From G965247475 sp965247475 (lineage in GTDB: Bacteria; Chloroflexota; UBA11872), in contig OZ252016.1 in assembly GCA_965247475.1 (NCBI GenBank), forward strand, positions 1,984,001-2,048,000: 64,000 nt of DNA, in the 5' to 3' direction. A program made the translations under genes and the position numbers. Positions within the stretch are counted from its first letter, which is position 1. Each line of letters begins with the position of its first letter. The notes under the pieces were generated by a model. That model saw only the letters and a list, made by a program, of their open reading frames with translations. It made no database searches and was not told where the DNA came from. Shown here piece by piece: positions 37,593-46,069 of this stretch.

Positions 37593-38528
37593 ATGTCTGG
37601 CAAGCGCGATGGCCTCGTCGAATACGACAGCACTTCCCGCACGTTCGATTGCGCCCCCACCCTGACCGACTCCGAGGTCCTGGACTTCTGCCACGAGGGC
37701 TACTTGGTTCTCGAAGGCGTCGTTCCCGATGAGGTCAACCAGCGGACCTGTGACTACCTGGACGGCAAGCTGCCGATAAACCCCATCCTGATCCCGGACG
37801 GGCTGACGCGGCAGGATCTCGAGGCCATGCGCGCCACGAAAGAACCCAGTGGCATAGTCCTCGAGGACTGGTTCATCGAGCACGTGCTGCTCAACCCTCG
37901 GCTCGCCGGCGTCCTGCGCTCCTTACTCGGCGCCAACGTCGGCCTGCCCGTCCACGTCGCCCATCACCGCGCCGAGTGTCCGCTGCCGGCTCAAGAGTGG
38001 CATCACGATGCCGATCACGTCTTTGGACCCGAGCTCAACTTCCTCGAGGTCTTCTACTTTCCGCAGGACACCCCCGCCGGCTTCGGACCAACCGAAGTCA
38101 TGCCCGGCACCCACATAGGCCCGACCCAGCGAAAGATCGAGGACCAGGGCGTTCTGCTCGAAGGGCCTGCGGGCAGCATCGGCATCCATCATCAGAGCAT
38201 CCTCCACCGACGTGGCGTTTCCACCTCGACCGGTCTGCGGCGCATGCTGAAATACAACTACTGGCGCACGGCGCCTCCGCAGCGCGACTGGATCACGCAG
38301 GAGATCTTCGACTTTCACAGCGCCGACTACGGGACCCACGGCCAGGCCATCTTCGTGGCCCACATGTTCTACTGGCTTTGCGGCAAGGGTGATGAATTCC
38401 GCGTCATCGGCGGCCAGGCCTGGCCCGCGCGGCGCAAGGCACAGATGTTCCCTTCCTACGGGTTCAACGCCAAGGAAGGCTACCGGCCCGACTGGCGCCG
38501 ATCCGGCCCCGACACCTTCGCGACCTAA
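37593..38528 (+). CDS. PhyH-family Fe(II)/2-oxoglutarate dioxygenase
   Basis: 311 residues. The iron ligands are His137 and Asp139 in EWHHDADH and His205 in ILHRRG. It has the phytanoyl-CoA dioxygenase N-terminal pattern (FCHEGYLVLEGVVP) and a C-terminal extension of about 70 residues rich in aromatics. It is not a close copy of the gene at 36462. It is enclosed by inverted copies of the terminal repeat (37260 and 38976), so it could be cargo or simply trapped between two IS ends. ATG 37593 is the only good start. The substrate is unknown. Confidence 0.9.
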   Translation: MSGKRDGLVEYDSTSRTFDCAPTLTDSEVLDFCHEGYLVLEGVVPDEVNQRTCDYLDGKLPINPILIPDGLTRQDLEAMRATKEPSGIVLEDWFIEHVLLNPRLAGVLRSLLGANVGLPVHVAHHRAECPLPAQEWHHDADHVFGPELNFLEVFYFPQDTPAGFGPTEVMPGTHIGPTQRKIEDQGVLLEGPAGSIGIHHQSILHRRGVSTSTGLRRMLKYNYWRTAPPQRDWITQEIFDFHSADYGTHGQAIFVAHMFYWLCGKGDEFRVIGGQAWPARRKAQMFPSYGFNAKEGYRPDWRRSGPDTFAT

Positions 38529-38571
38529 GGGCCGCGTGCGAGGGCAGCGTCCGGCAACCTAAAGTGTCCGA

Positions 38572-38976
38572 TTCCCGAGTAGACGCGACGCTTGGCAGCC
38601 GCTCGGGCTGATGCCGGGGAGCGGTGCACGCTTCATCTCGTCGGGCGCAACCAGTGAGACGAAGGAGATGCACCGCTGATGACCCCTGATGACGTCGTGC
38701 ACCGGTTTCGGCTACGTCTGTTCGCGCTGGCCGACGAGGTGGGCAATGTGCGCGCCGTGTGCCGGATGCTGGGGTCCACCGCTCGACGTACTATCGCTGG
38801 CGGTGACCGGTGCGGCTCGACTGCTTCTCCGTCGGCCATCTGGCCGCCTTCTTCCACGAGTACAACCACGGCCGCGCCCACAACCGGCGCCGCATCGCTG
38901 CCCAGGGCCTCGGAGCTGCCCAAATGTGGCCACCAAGACCCGCGCGATGAGCGCCACCCGTCGCTACATCTCGGGA
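38572..38976 (+). mobile_element. Internally deleted IS481-like remnant
   Basis: The left end at 38572 (TTCCCGAGTAGACGCGACG) and the right end at 38951-38976 (reverse of TCCCGAGATGTAGCGACGGG) form imperfect terminal repeats. From 38679 it encodes a typical IS481-type N-terminus (MTPDDVVHRFRLRLFALADE, then VRAVCRMLG). One base is lost in the following VHRSTYYRWR stretch, and the sequence then jumps to the C-terminal part (FHEYNHGRAH and MWPPRPAR). The catalytic core is missing, so it is non-autonomous. Its right end lies 13 bases before recQ. Confidence 0.8.
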
Positions 38977-38989
38977 TCAGGACGGACTA

Positions 38990-41215
38990 ATGGAAGATAA
39001 CGCCGATCCGCTTTCGATCCTGAAGTCTCGATTCGGCTACGACAGATTTCGGGCCCTGCAGGAAGAAATAATAGGCAGCGTCCTGGCGCATCAGGACAGC
39101 CTTGTACTCATGCCCACCGGCGGCGGCAAGTCCCTCTGCTACCAGTTGCCAGCCCTGATCTTCGACGGCATCACGCTGGTGGTATCGCCACTGATCGCGC
39201 TCATGAAAGACCAGGTGGACGCCTTGAACGCCAACGGCGTCCCCGCCCGGTTCATCAATAGCTCCCTGACTGCATTGGAGATAGGGCAGGTCCAGGCGGA
39301 GGCCCGGCGGGGCCGGCTCAAGATTCTATATGTCGCCCCGGAGCGGCTGGCGCTAAGCGGGTTCCGCCGATTCCTCCACAGCATCGAGTTGAGCCTCATC
39401 GCAATCGACGAGGCCCATTGCATTTCCGAGTGGGGCCACGAATTTCGCCCTGACTATCGGAACCTGCGGCAGCTGCGGCAGGATTTTCCATCCGTGCCGG
39501 CGATTGCCCTGACCGCCACCGCGACGGAACGGGTGCGGGAGGACATCATCGGTCAGCTTGATCTGCAGCGGGGCCAGGTCTTCCTATCCAGTTTCAACCG
39601 GGACAACCTCAACTATTCGGTTCAGCCTAAGGACAATGCGCGGGGTCTGCTGATATCGCTGCTCCAGCAGAAGCGTAACCAGTCGACCATCATCTATTGC
39701 TTCTCGAGGCAGGAGACCGAGGATACGGCCGCCGATCTGAACGCGCGGGGCTTCGTGGCTCGCCCCTACCACGCCGGGATCGACCGCGAAACGCGCCGTC
39801 AAACCCAGGAAGACTTCGTTCGCGACCGAGTGCCCATCATCGCCGCCACGATCGCCTTTGGTATGGGCATAGACAAGCCGGACATCCGCCTGGTGGTCCA
39901 CTACAGCCTGCCTAAGTCCCTGGAGGGCTACTACCAGGAAACGGGCCGAGGCGGCCGGGACGGACTGCCCAGCGATTGCGTCCTCTTCTTCAGCTACGCC
40001 GACAAGGCCAAGCAGGACTATTTCATCAATCAGATCGAGGACGCATCGGAGCAACGGAATGCTCATCTGAAACTAGCCAAGATGGTGGAGTTTGCCCAGC
40101 ACCCCACCTGCCGACGCCGTTTTATCCTGGAGTATTTCGGAGAGCGGTGGGCGGAAGGCAACTGCGGCGGATGCGACGTCTGTCTGCGGTCCGGGGAGGA
40201 GTTCGACGCTACTGAGATCGCCCAAAAGGTCCTCTCTACGGTAATCCGCACCGGCGAGCGGTTTGGGGTAAACCACGTCATTCAGGTGCTGATTGGGTCG
40301 CGCGCGAAGCGTGTCCTGAATCTGGGCCACGAGCAACTGAGCGTGTACGGCACCGCCAAGGACTTCGGGCAACCTCAACTCAGGGACATTGTCGGCCAGC
40401 TACAGGCGCGGCGGCTGCTGGTACGGAACGAGGGGGATTATCCAACCCTGGCCGTCACGCCTGAAGGGCAAGAGTTTCTCCGCAAGCGACAGACGCTATC
40501 GCTCCTCCTACCCGCCGATACGCACGGCCCGCGCGAGACCGAGCCCGGGCGGGCGAATTCACCAGCAGCGGCGCTGGAATGCGATGAGAAGTTGTTCGAG
40601 GAACTGCGCGCCTTACGCAGGCGGCTGGCCGACGCCCGGGATGCCCCAGCCTTCGTGATCTTCGGCGACGTATCCCTTCGGTACATGGCGGCAGCCTTCC
40701 CTCAGAGCATGGAAGAGTTCTCCCGCGTTCCTGGGGTGGGTGAGGTTAAGTTGGAACAGTACGGCCCGGAGTTCGTGGACATTATCCGTCGTTATATCGA
40801 GGTCAACGGTTTGCCGGACCGAACGGACGTTGCGCCAACGCAGCATCAGGGGAGGGCGAGGTCCGGAGGGCGGGAACGAGAACCTCCGGAGCGGCGTCGC
40901 GGAACAACCTACGATACGACCAGGCAGATGTTGTCCCAAGAACTATCCATAATCCAGATCGCCGAGCAACGAGGTATGGCACCGACTACCATCGTCGGCC
41001 ACCTGGAACGGATGGCCCTCCGGAGCGCAACTCTGGACCTGGAACACGTGCTGCCAGCAGCGGAAAGGCTCAACGAGATAGAGGAGGCCTTCGAGATCTG
41101 CGGCAGCGCTTTTCTTGGACCAGTCAGGGAGTTCCTAGGAACACGGTTCACCTACGATGAACTGCGGCTGACGCGTATATATCTGCGTCAGGAGGGGCGG
41201 TTGCCAGCCCAGTGA
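38990..41215 (+). CDS. recQ: ATP-dependent DNA helicase RecQ
   Basis: 741 residues. The helicase core shows Walker A PTGGGKS (42-48), the DEAH box at 140-143, ISEWGHEFRPDY after it, and motif VI QETGRGGRDG. The RQC zinc cysteines appear in CRRRFILEYFGE and CGGCDVC, followed by a winged-helix part. An HRDC domain is recognisable near residues 530-600 (EELRALRRRL and FSRVPGVGEVKLEQYG), and an extra HTH-like tail (SIIQIAEQRGMAPTTIVGHLERM) ends the protein. RecQ unwinds recombination and replication intermediates. The base composition is visibly less G+C-rich than the surroundings, and IS remnants flank it on both sides, which points to transfer. Confidence 0.95.
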   Translation: MEDNADPLSILKSRFGYDRFRALQEEIIGSVLAHQDSLVLMPTGGGKSLCYQLPALIFDGITLVVSPLIALMKDQVDALNANGVPARFINSSLTALEIGQVQAEARRGRLKILYVAPERLALSGFRRFLHSIELSLIAIDEAHCISEWGHEFRPDYRNLRQLRQDFPSVPAIALTATATERVREDIIGQLDLQRGQVFLSSFNRDNLNYSVQPKDNARGLLISLLQQKRNQSTIIYCFSRQETEDTAADLNARGFVARPYHAGIDRETRRQTQEDFVRDRVPIIAATIAFGMGIDKPDIRLVVHYSLPKSLEGYYQETGRGGRDGLPSDCVLFFSYADKAKQDYFINQIEDASEQRNAHLKLAKMVEFAQHPTCRRRFILEYFGERWAEGNCGGCDVCLRSGEEFDATEIAQKVLSTVIRTGERFGVNHVIQVLIGSRAKRVLNLGHEQLSVYGTAKDFGQPQLRDIVGQLQARRLLVRNEGDYPTLAVTPEGQEFLRKRQTLSLLLPADTHGPRETEPGRANSPAAALECDEKLFEELRALRRRLADARDAPAFVIFGDVSLRYMAAAFPQSMEEFSRVPGVGEVKLEQYGPEFVDIIRRYIEVNGLPDRTDVAPTQHQGRARSGGREREPPERRRGTTYDTTRQMLSQELSIIQIAEQRGMAPTTIVGHLERMALRSATLDLEHVLPAAERLNEIEEAFEICGSAFLGPVREFLGTRFTYDELRLTRIYLRQEGRLPAQ

Positions 41216-41221
41216 CAATGC

Positions 41222-41360
41222 AAGCCGGGGGACCGGGTCAAGACCGACCGCCGGGATGCCCGCAAGCTGGCGCACAGTCTGCGGGCCGGCGACCTCACCG
41301 CGGTATGGGTGCCGGACGAGGCCCGTGAGGCGCTGCGCGATCTGGTCCGCAGTCTGGAGC
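41222..41360 (+). mobile_element. IS110-family transposase fragment (central part)
   Basis: In one frame the bases encode PGDRVKTDRRDARKLAHSL and then LTAVWVPDEAREALRDLVRS, the well-conserved segment after the first catalytic region of IS110 DEDD transposases. Both ends of the gene are missing. It begins directly after the recQ stop codon. The matching N-terminal piece lies further right, at 42423-42540, so the element was broken and rearranged. Confidence 0.8.
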
Positions 41361-41537
41361 CCCCTCGCCGGACAGCTTGCGCCAAGGGCCCAGGCCCCAG
41401 CCCGCGCATATCAGCCTGACTCATCGTCGGCGCCGCTGGTCCCGCCGCTGCTCCGCGGGCCGCTAGCCTCCCCCGCAGCTGCCGCAGGTCCACCCACGAC
41501 CGCGGATTTGACCGGTTCTTCCATATAGGCTGCCCTC

Positions 41538-41561
41538 TTCCCGAGATGTAGCGCCGAGTGA
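41538..41561 (+). repeat. Recurring IS-type terminal repeat, copy 4
   Basis: TTCCCGAGATGTAGCG followed by CCGAGTG. It faces the inverted copy at 42714-42741, and the two enclose the AbrB/VapC toxin-antitoxin pair. Confidence 0.7.
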
Positions 41562-41604
41562 CGAGTCTCACTTCCGCAGACGCTCGTCACGGTAATGAGT
41601 AGCT

Positions 41605-42003
41605 CTAGAGGCGTCGGGTCTGCGGAAGGTCTGCCATCCGGCGATCCAGCGTCAGGGTTTCCAGATCAGCGCGGCGATAGTTGTCGGCGATGAGTCGGTC
41701 GAGCAGGCCCGGACCGTCAGAATCCTCCAGCGCCTCCAGCACCGTGCGTCCATTCAGGGGAGCGACCAACCCGCTGCGTAGGACGTCCACCAGGCCGTGG
41801 CGCGCATCGGTCTTGGTTGCCCCATAGTGATGTTGCACGGCGACGTAGGCTTCTCCGATGACCTGGTTCGAGGCGAAGATCTCGGCGGCGGTTTCCTGAA
41901 CCAACCCGCTCAGCTTGCCCACGCAATACTCGAACTCCGCGGCGGGTTCCCCGGTGAGCAGCCGAACGAGGATGGCCGTATCAATCCCGAAGCGCCGGGT
42001 CAT
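41605..42003 (-). CDS. PIN-domain toxin (VapC-like)
   Basis: 132 residues. The N-terminal Asp is in RFGIDTAILVRLLTG, an acidic Glu follows in NQVIGEAYVAVQHHYG, and the C-terminal Asp lies in ADLETLTLDRRMADL, as in PIN ribonucleases. The open frame runs further upstream through the antitoxin, but ATG 42003 matches the fold start. It overlaps the antitoxin gene by 23 bases on the same strand. A typical toxin of an AbrB-linked VapBC operon. The terminal repeats at 41538 and 42741 enclose the pair. Confidence 0.88.
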   Translation of the reverse strand: MTRRFGIDTAILVRLLTGEPAAEFEYCVGKLSGLVQETAAEIFASNQVIGEAYVAVQHHYGATKTDARHGLVDVLRSGLVAPLNGRTVLEALEDSDGPGLLDRLIADNYRRADLETLTLDRRMADLPQTRRL

Positions 42004-42223
42004 AGGGCTGCTCGCGGAACGATTCGAGGTCAAGAGGCTCCTGTCCCGACAGTAGCTTGCCGCGTAGCGGCGCAAGGCGGGTTGGGTCGATTCGCCGGGG
42101 ACGGATCGTAAAGCCGCCGGGACCCTCTTCGATTTCGAGCTGGTCGCCGGGCTGCACTCCCAGCGCGTCCAACACGCGCGCAGGGAAAGTGACCTGACGC
42201 TTTGAGGTGACTTTGACAATCAT
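41981..42223 (-). CDS. AbrB/MazE-type antitoxin
   Basis: 80 residues. The N-terminus (VKVTSKRQVTFPARVLDALG, then GDQLEIEE) is a SpoVT/AbrB swapped-hairpin DNA-binding domain. The C-terminal segment (LDLESFREQPYDPALRD) is the toxin-binding tail. AAGGAGG lies 7 bases before the ATG. The toxin start lies inside this gene, giving tight coupling. It probably represses its own operon through the inverted repeat just upstream. Confidence 0.9.
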   Translation of the reverse strand: MIVKVTSKRQVTFPARVLDALGVQPGDQLEIEEGPGGFTIRPRRIDPTRLAPLRGKLLSGQEPLDLESFREQPYDPALRD

Positions 42224-42233
42224 CCGCGGGCCT

Positions 42234-42260
42234 CCTTACCAAAAGGTAGATGTGGTAAGG
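42234..42260. promoter_or_regulatory. Probable operator of the AbrB/VapC pair
   Basis: CCTTACC at 42234-42240 and GGTAAGG at 42254-42260 form a 7-base inverted repeat right upstream of the antitoxin and overlapping its ribosome binding site. Antitoxin binding here would block translation and transcription. Inferred from position. Confidence 0.5.
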
Positions 42261-42422
42261 CATCAAGGTCAAGCTATGGGCCGTCGCGGTTCCGTCGGCT
42301 ACGGCGTCCTAGACAAGGTGGAATGACCGGCCGCGGTCGCAAGGTCGTAGGTGACGCGGGACGGGCCAGGTGCCCGCGCCGAGTTACCTACGTGGGAGCC
42401 GGTCCTAGGCGTCAGGGTCCGC

Positions 42423-42540
42423 GATACGTGGGGTTAGACGTGCCCCAGGCGTCGATCGCGGTGGCGGTGGCGGTGGCGGTGGTCGAGGCCGATGGTGTGG
42501 AGCGGCCGCTGGGGCTGATCCCCAACCGGCCGGACGCGCC
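42423..42540 (+). mobile_element. IS110-family transposase fragment (N-terminal part)
   Basis: One frame encodes YVGLDVPQASIAVAV and then LGLIPNRPDAP, the start of an IS110 transposase with the first catalytic Asp in GLDV. Inside it the hexamer GCGGTG is repeated about four times (42459-42482), lengthening an Ala-Val run, which suggests slippage after loss of function. The rest of the gene is replaced by IS481-like sequence. Confidence 0.72.
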
Positions 42541-42589
42541 GCGCGGGCGTCGCGCCCTGGTCCCCCGCCTCACCGCCCTGCGGCAGGGC

Positions 42590-42741
42590 CTGGCCGCCTT
42601 CCTCCACGAGTACGACCAACGACCGCGCCCACAACGGCTGTCGCACCTAGGGCCTCGCCCCCGCCGAGGTCTTGGGAGCCGCCAAGATGTGGCCATCAAG
42701 ACCCGCGCGATGAGCGCCGCCCGTCGCTACAGCTCGGGAAG
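42590..42741 (+). mobile_element. IS481-like C-terminal fragment with terminal repeat copy 5
   Basis: The stretch from CTGGCCGCCTTCCTCCACGA through ATGTGGCCATCAAGACCCGC to CGTCGCTACAGCTCGGGAAG is nearly the same as the right part of the remnant at 38855-38976. It encodes the transposase tail (AAFLHEY, then a frame-damaged remainder) and ends in the terminal repeat (42714-42741). It lies 14 bases before tRNA-Phe. Confidence 0.78.
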
Positions 42742-42754
42742 AGGACACGCTCGT

Positions 42755-42830
42755 TGGTGGCGAGAGGCGGAGTCGAACCGCCGACACATGGATTTTCAGT
42801 CCACTGCTCTACCAACTGAGCTATCTCGCC
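42755..42830 (-). tRNA. tRNA-Phe (GAA)
   Basis: On the minus strand a full cloverleaf: acceptor GGCGAGA paired with TCTCGCC, D-arm with AGCTCAGTTGGTAGAGC, anticodon loop CTGAAAA with GAA, T-arm GGCGGTTCGACTCCGCC, discriminator A and an encoded CCA (76 bases with it). An IS fragment ends just beside its 3' end, so this tRNA may have served as the border of the accessory patch. Confidence 0.96.
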
Positions 42831-42867
42831 GGAGTGCCGCGACGGCGGTGTCGGGCCCCGTGTGGGG

Positions 42868-42940
42868 TGGGCGATGCAGGGCTCGAACCTGCGACCTCTA
42901 CGGTGTAAACGTAGCGCTCTCCCAGCTGAGCTAATCGCCC
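42868..42940 (-). tRNA. tRNA-Val (UAC)
   Basis: On the minus strand: acceptor GGGCGAT paired with ATCGCCC, D-arm TAGCTCAGCTGGGAGAGC, anticodon stem CTACG/CGTAG with loop TTTACAC giving TAC, T-arm GCAGGTTCGAGCCCTGC, discriminator A. The 3' CCA is not encoded (ACCCC follows). It lies 37 bases before tRNA-Phe, probably in one transcript. Confidence 0.96.
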
Positions 42941-43217
42941 GCACGGCCCGACCCGGACGGGCGAATCATCCTAGCGCACGGGTGTGGGCGTGAATCGGAG
43001 TCCCGTGGCAACGCGCTGGCGAGGTGTTGCACTTCGTTTGTGCGTCTAGAGACTCCAGAACGAGTGCGGTGTCGACCGCTCTGACCCGCTGGACCCTGGC
43101 CCCAGATCAGAGTCCGGGACATGCCGTCGCTTCGCTCAGGACGACATGGGGACACGCGCGGACGGGCACGGCGCCGGATGGCGCCGCGCCCGCCTCGCGT
43201 TGCGTCAGCCGATCAGA

Positions 43218-44090
43218 TCAGCCGCCGCCGCCGCTGCCGAGGTCCGGCGTTCCGAGGATCACGGGCAGCCCGGTGTCAGGATTCGTCGGTACGTACACGA
43301 CGCTGCCGCTGTTCAGGTTGTTCAGCGCCTCGATGTAGCGGTTCTGCAGAACGGCGGCCGTGAGCGACTCGTTGACCAGCAAGTTGGCCTGCTTGATACC
43401 CTCAGCCTCCTCGATCTTGCGCTGCGCTTCCTGCGTGGCCTCCTCGACGCGGAAGCGGCGTTCCTGAATCGCTTGCTCGGCGGACAGCTTGGACTCGATG
43501 GCCTGGGTGATCACGGCCGGCAGGGCCACGTCGCGAAGCAGGACATCCTCGATATCCACGCCTCGACCTTCGAGCTTCTCGATCAGCGCCGTCTGCACCT
43601 TTTGCGCCACTTCCGTGCGCGCGGTGGTGTACAGCGCCTCCGCCGTGTACTGCGCCACCACATCGCGGATGGCGTCGCGGATGGCCGGTGTCACCACGAC
43701 CTGCACGAAGTTGGGTCCAATCGTAGAAAACACCTGCGGCCCATCCTCGAACCGCAGCCGGTACAGCGTGGTGATATCCAGGCCGACGGTCAGACCTTCG
43801 GACGTCAGGGTTCGAATCGTTTGATCGGGTCCGGAGCCCGTCACGTCCTCGGACCGCGAGCTGAAGGTGAGTTGCTGGGTGCGCACATTCATCGTCGTCA
43901 GGCTGGCCCATGGCGCCTTCACCAACAGGCCCGTGGGCCGCGGGGTCGGATCCACCACCCCAAATGTGTGGACCACGCCCACTTCGCCGACATCCACGAA
44001 GCGCACGCTGAAGAGCGCCAGGATAATGACGGCCGCGATAGCGATGACCGCGACGCCGATCGCGGTGTTTCCGTAACGTCGTATGGGCAT
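43218..44090 (-). CDS. SPFH/Band 7 (prohibitin-like) membrane protein
   Basis: 290 residues. One N-terminal transmembrane helix (AIGVAVIAIAAVIILALF, about 10-27) is followed by the Band 7 domain (VDVGEVGVVHTFG to about residue 190) and a coiled-coil region rich in Glu, Ala and Gln (AIQERRFRVEEATQEAQRKI in part). The tail ends in GSGGGG. Prohibitin/HflK-like proteins form oligomeric rings that organise membrane microdomains and restrain FtsH. No partner gene is adjacent. ATG 44090 gives the short cytoplasmic N-terminus expected. Confidence 0.92.
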   Translation of the reverse strand: MPIRRYGNTAIGVAVIAIAAVIILALFSVRFVDVGEVGVVHTFGVVDPTPRPTGLLVKAPWASLTTMNVRTQQLTFSSRSEDVTGSGPDQTIRTLTSEGLTVGLDITTLYRLRFEDGPQVFSTIGPNFVQVVVTPAIRDAIRDVVAQYTAEALYTTARTEVAQKVQTALIEKLEGRGVDIEDVLLRDVALPAVITQAIESKLSAEQAIQERRFRVEEATQEAQRKIEEAEGIKQANLLVNESLTAAVLQNRYIEALNNLNSGSVVYVPTNPDTGLPVILGTPDLGSGGGG

Positions 44091-44510
44091 TGGACCTATT
44101 CCTCCGGGGGTGTCGTCTCAGTGGCCGGCGCGGGTGCGCCGGGTTTCCTCACTTGACCTGATGCCTTGATACCATCCGCGGATTTTGGTTACAAGGCAAC
44201 CGCTTACATTCGTTGCGGGAGTCCGGGCGTGAGTTCAGAGCGCCGCGCCGTCGGGTAATGCGGCACCGGCGGCTGCGGGGGATGCGAGGCGCGGGAGATG
44301 GGCGATTGCGGCGCTCAGCCGGTTTCCGCCCACCGACCGGGGGGCGGGTCGAACCGGAGGGCGCGCGCTCCCATGTGAGCAACTCAGGGAAGCGCTTCGT
44401 GTCGCTTGCGGTGACACGAGAGAGCGCTGCGGTGCCGACTTGCGGCGGCGGCGGCGCATTGAGTACAAGAAGCCACCGGTTCGGGGGGCCGAACGGGAAG
44501 GGATACGGAC
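44091..44510. other. Divergent gene-free spacer (420 bases)
   Basis: Lies between the SPFH gene (minus) and the glycosidase-like lipoprotein (plus) and should hold both promoters. A slightly A+T-richer segment near 44165-44210 contains TTGTAA and TATCAA 17 bases apart on the minus strand, a weak promoter candidate. No structured RNA recognised. Confidence 0.45.
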
Positions 44511-45899
44511 GTGGATGAGACGCGGGGGCTGACGCGACGGCGTCTACTGGCGAGCATGGCCGCCGGCCTGGCTCTGGCGGCCTGCGGCGAGACGCAGACG
44601 GCGAGCCCGTCCGAGCCGGCCGCCACGCCGGGCGACAGGCCGACGACGCCCGAGCCAGCTACTACGCCGGGCGACGGGCCGACACCGCCCGAGCCGGTCG
44701 CCACGCCCGGCGACAGGCCGACGGCCACCCCTGCTGCCGGCGCGGTCGCGGCCCCGACGGCCGATCGCGGCGCGACGTCTGCCGCGGCCGTCACGGCGAC
44801 GCCCCCGCCGCCGCCCGCCACGCCCGCGGCCGTCCCGACACCTGAGGGCATCGATGACGGGCTCCGACGCCTGGATGGCTACGGATTTCAGGCGCACCTC
44901 TACAACCAGAACCGCACACAACTCGCGGCCCTCACGCAGGCGGCCGGGTTCGACTGGCTGAAGCAGCAGGTCGAGTGGCGGCAGACGGAGCCGATCGAAA
45001 AGGGCGGGTTCGACTGGCGCGAGCTGGACAAGGTGGTACGGGCGGTGTCGCGCAGCGGGATCAAGCTGTTCCTGAGCGTCGTGCAGGCGCCGGGATGGGC
45101 ACTGGGCGACCGTTCACACGGACCGCCCGGCGACCCGCTGGACTTCGAGGACTTCATGCGCGCGATGGCGACCCGCTACCGCGGCATCGTGCAGGCGTAT
45201 GGGCTCTGGAACGAGGCGAACCTGGCACGCGAATGGGGCTACGGCAGGATCGACGCGGGCGAGTTCGTGGAGCTCATGCTGGCAGGTCACCGGGGCGTGA
45301 AAGCGGGCGATCCGGACGCGACGACGGTGGGCGGGGCGCTCACACCGGCGGGTGACGTGGACATCCCCGATCAGCAGGTGCAGGCGATCGACGACGTTCG
45401 CTTTCTCCGGCAGATGCACGAGTACCGCGACGGCATCGTGCGTGAGGCGTTCGACGCCTGGGGCGTCCACCCAGGCGGCTTCAACAACGCGCCCGATCAG
45501 GAGATCGGTACGCCTCGCGGTGAGGGCTGGAACGGCCACGGCAGCTTCTATTTCCAGCGCTTCACCCAGCACCGGTCGGTCATGGAGGAGTTTGGGACCG
45601 ACGACCGGCCGATCTGGCTGACGGAGGTGGGATGGTCAACCGCCAACGATGATCCGGCCTACGGCTACGGGAAAGACAACTCAGAGCAGGATCAGGCGCA
45701 GTTCCTGAGCGAGGCGTTCCGGCTGGTGCGCGAGCAGTACGACTACGTGAGCCACATCTTCGTATGGAATCTCAACTTCCAGATGGTGGTCCCGGCCAGC
45801 GACGAGAAGTACCCGTTCGGGGTGGTACGCGCCGATGGGTCGCCGCGGCCCGCCTACGAGGCGCTGGCGGCCATGCCGAAGGGGGTGCGGCGCAGCTAG
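44511..45899 (+). CDS. Glycosidase-like lipoprotein (clan A TIM barrel, GH39/GH5-like)
   Basis: 462 residues. The Tat-like N-terminus TRRRLLASMAAGLALAAC ends in a lipobox (LAAC), so the protein is probably exported and lipid-anchored. A Pro/Thr/Ala-rich linker of about 100 residues contains imperfect 15-16-residue repeats around TPGDRPT. The catalytic barrel shows the acid/base motif GLWNEANL and a likely nucleophile in WLTEVGWST, the usual two Glu of clan A glycosidases. Family assignment within the clan is uncertain. GTG 44511 follows GGGAAGGGATACGGAC. It probably works on an external polysaccharide. Confidence 0.85.
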   Translation: MDETRGLTRRRLLASMAAGLALAACGETQTASPSEPAATPGDRPTTPEPATTPGDGPTPPEPVATPGDRPTATPAAGAVAAPTADRGATSAAAVTATPPPPPATPAAVPTPEGIDDGLRRLDGYGFQAHLYNQNRTQLAALTQAAGFDWLKQQVEWRQTEPIEKGGFDWRELDKVVRAVSRSGIKLFLSVVQAPGWALGDRSHGPPGDPLDFEDFMRAMATRYRGIVQAYGLWNEANLAREWGYGRIDAGEFVELMLAGHRGVKAGDPDATTVGGALTPAGDVDIPDQQVQAIDDVRFLRQMHEYRDGIVREAFDAWGVHPGGFNNAPDQEIGTPRGEGWNGHGSFYFQRFTQHRSVMEEFGTDDRPIWLTEVGWSTANDDPAYGYGKDNSEQDQAQFLSEAFRLVREQYDYVSHIFVWNLNFQMVVPASDEKYPFGVVRADGSPRPAYEALAAMPKGVRRS

Positions 45900-46069
45900 G
45901 CGCGCGCGCCGATCTGTGCGCCCGATGGTCGGCGGCCGACGACGACGCCGGCGCGCCTCGTGGTTCCCGTCTTCGGTCGAATGGATCGGGGCGGACGCCG
46001 CCGTCCGCTCGATCGCTTGGCTCCGGGGCGACCGGGCAGTCCGCGAGAGGCCGGATCGGGAGCGGGCTG

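Noticed and set aside
37443..37883. A 146-residue minus-strand frame ending LTPEEKAVLNIPVE
   Set aside because: Most of it is antisense to the PhyH gene; only the last 20 residues could be a real tail and no start supports them.
42459..42482. Tandem GCGGTG repeats as a microsatellite switch
   Set aside because: They lie within a dead IS110 fragment, so phase variation of a product is unlikely.
44640..44735. Pro/Thr-rich repeats as a DNA-level direct repeat of interest
   Set aside because: They encode an ordinary lipoprotein linker (TPGDRPT units), common in exported proteins.
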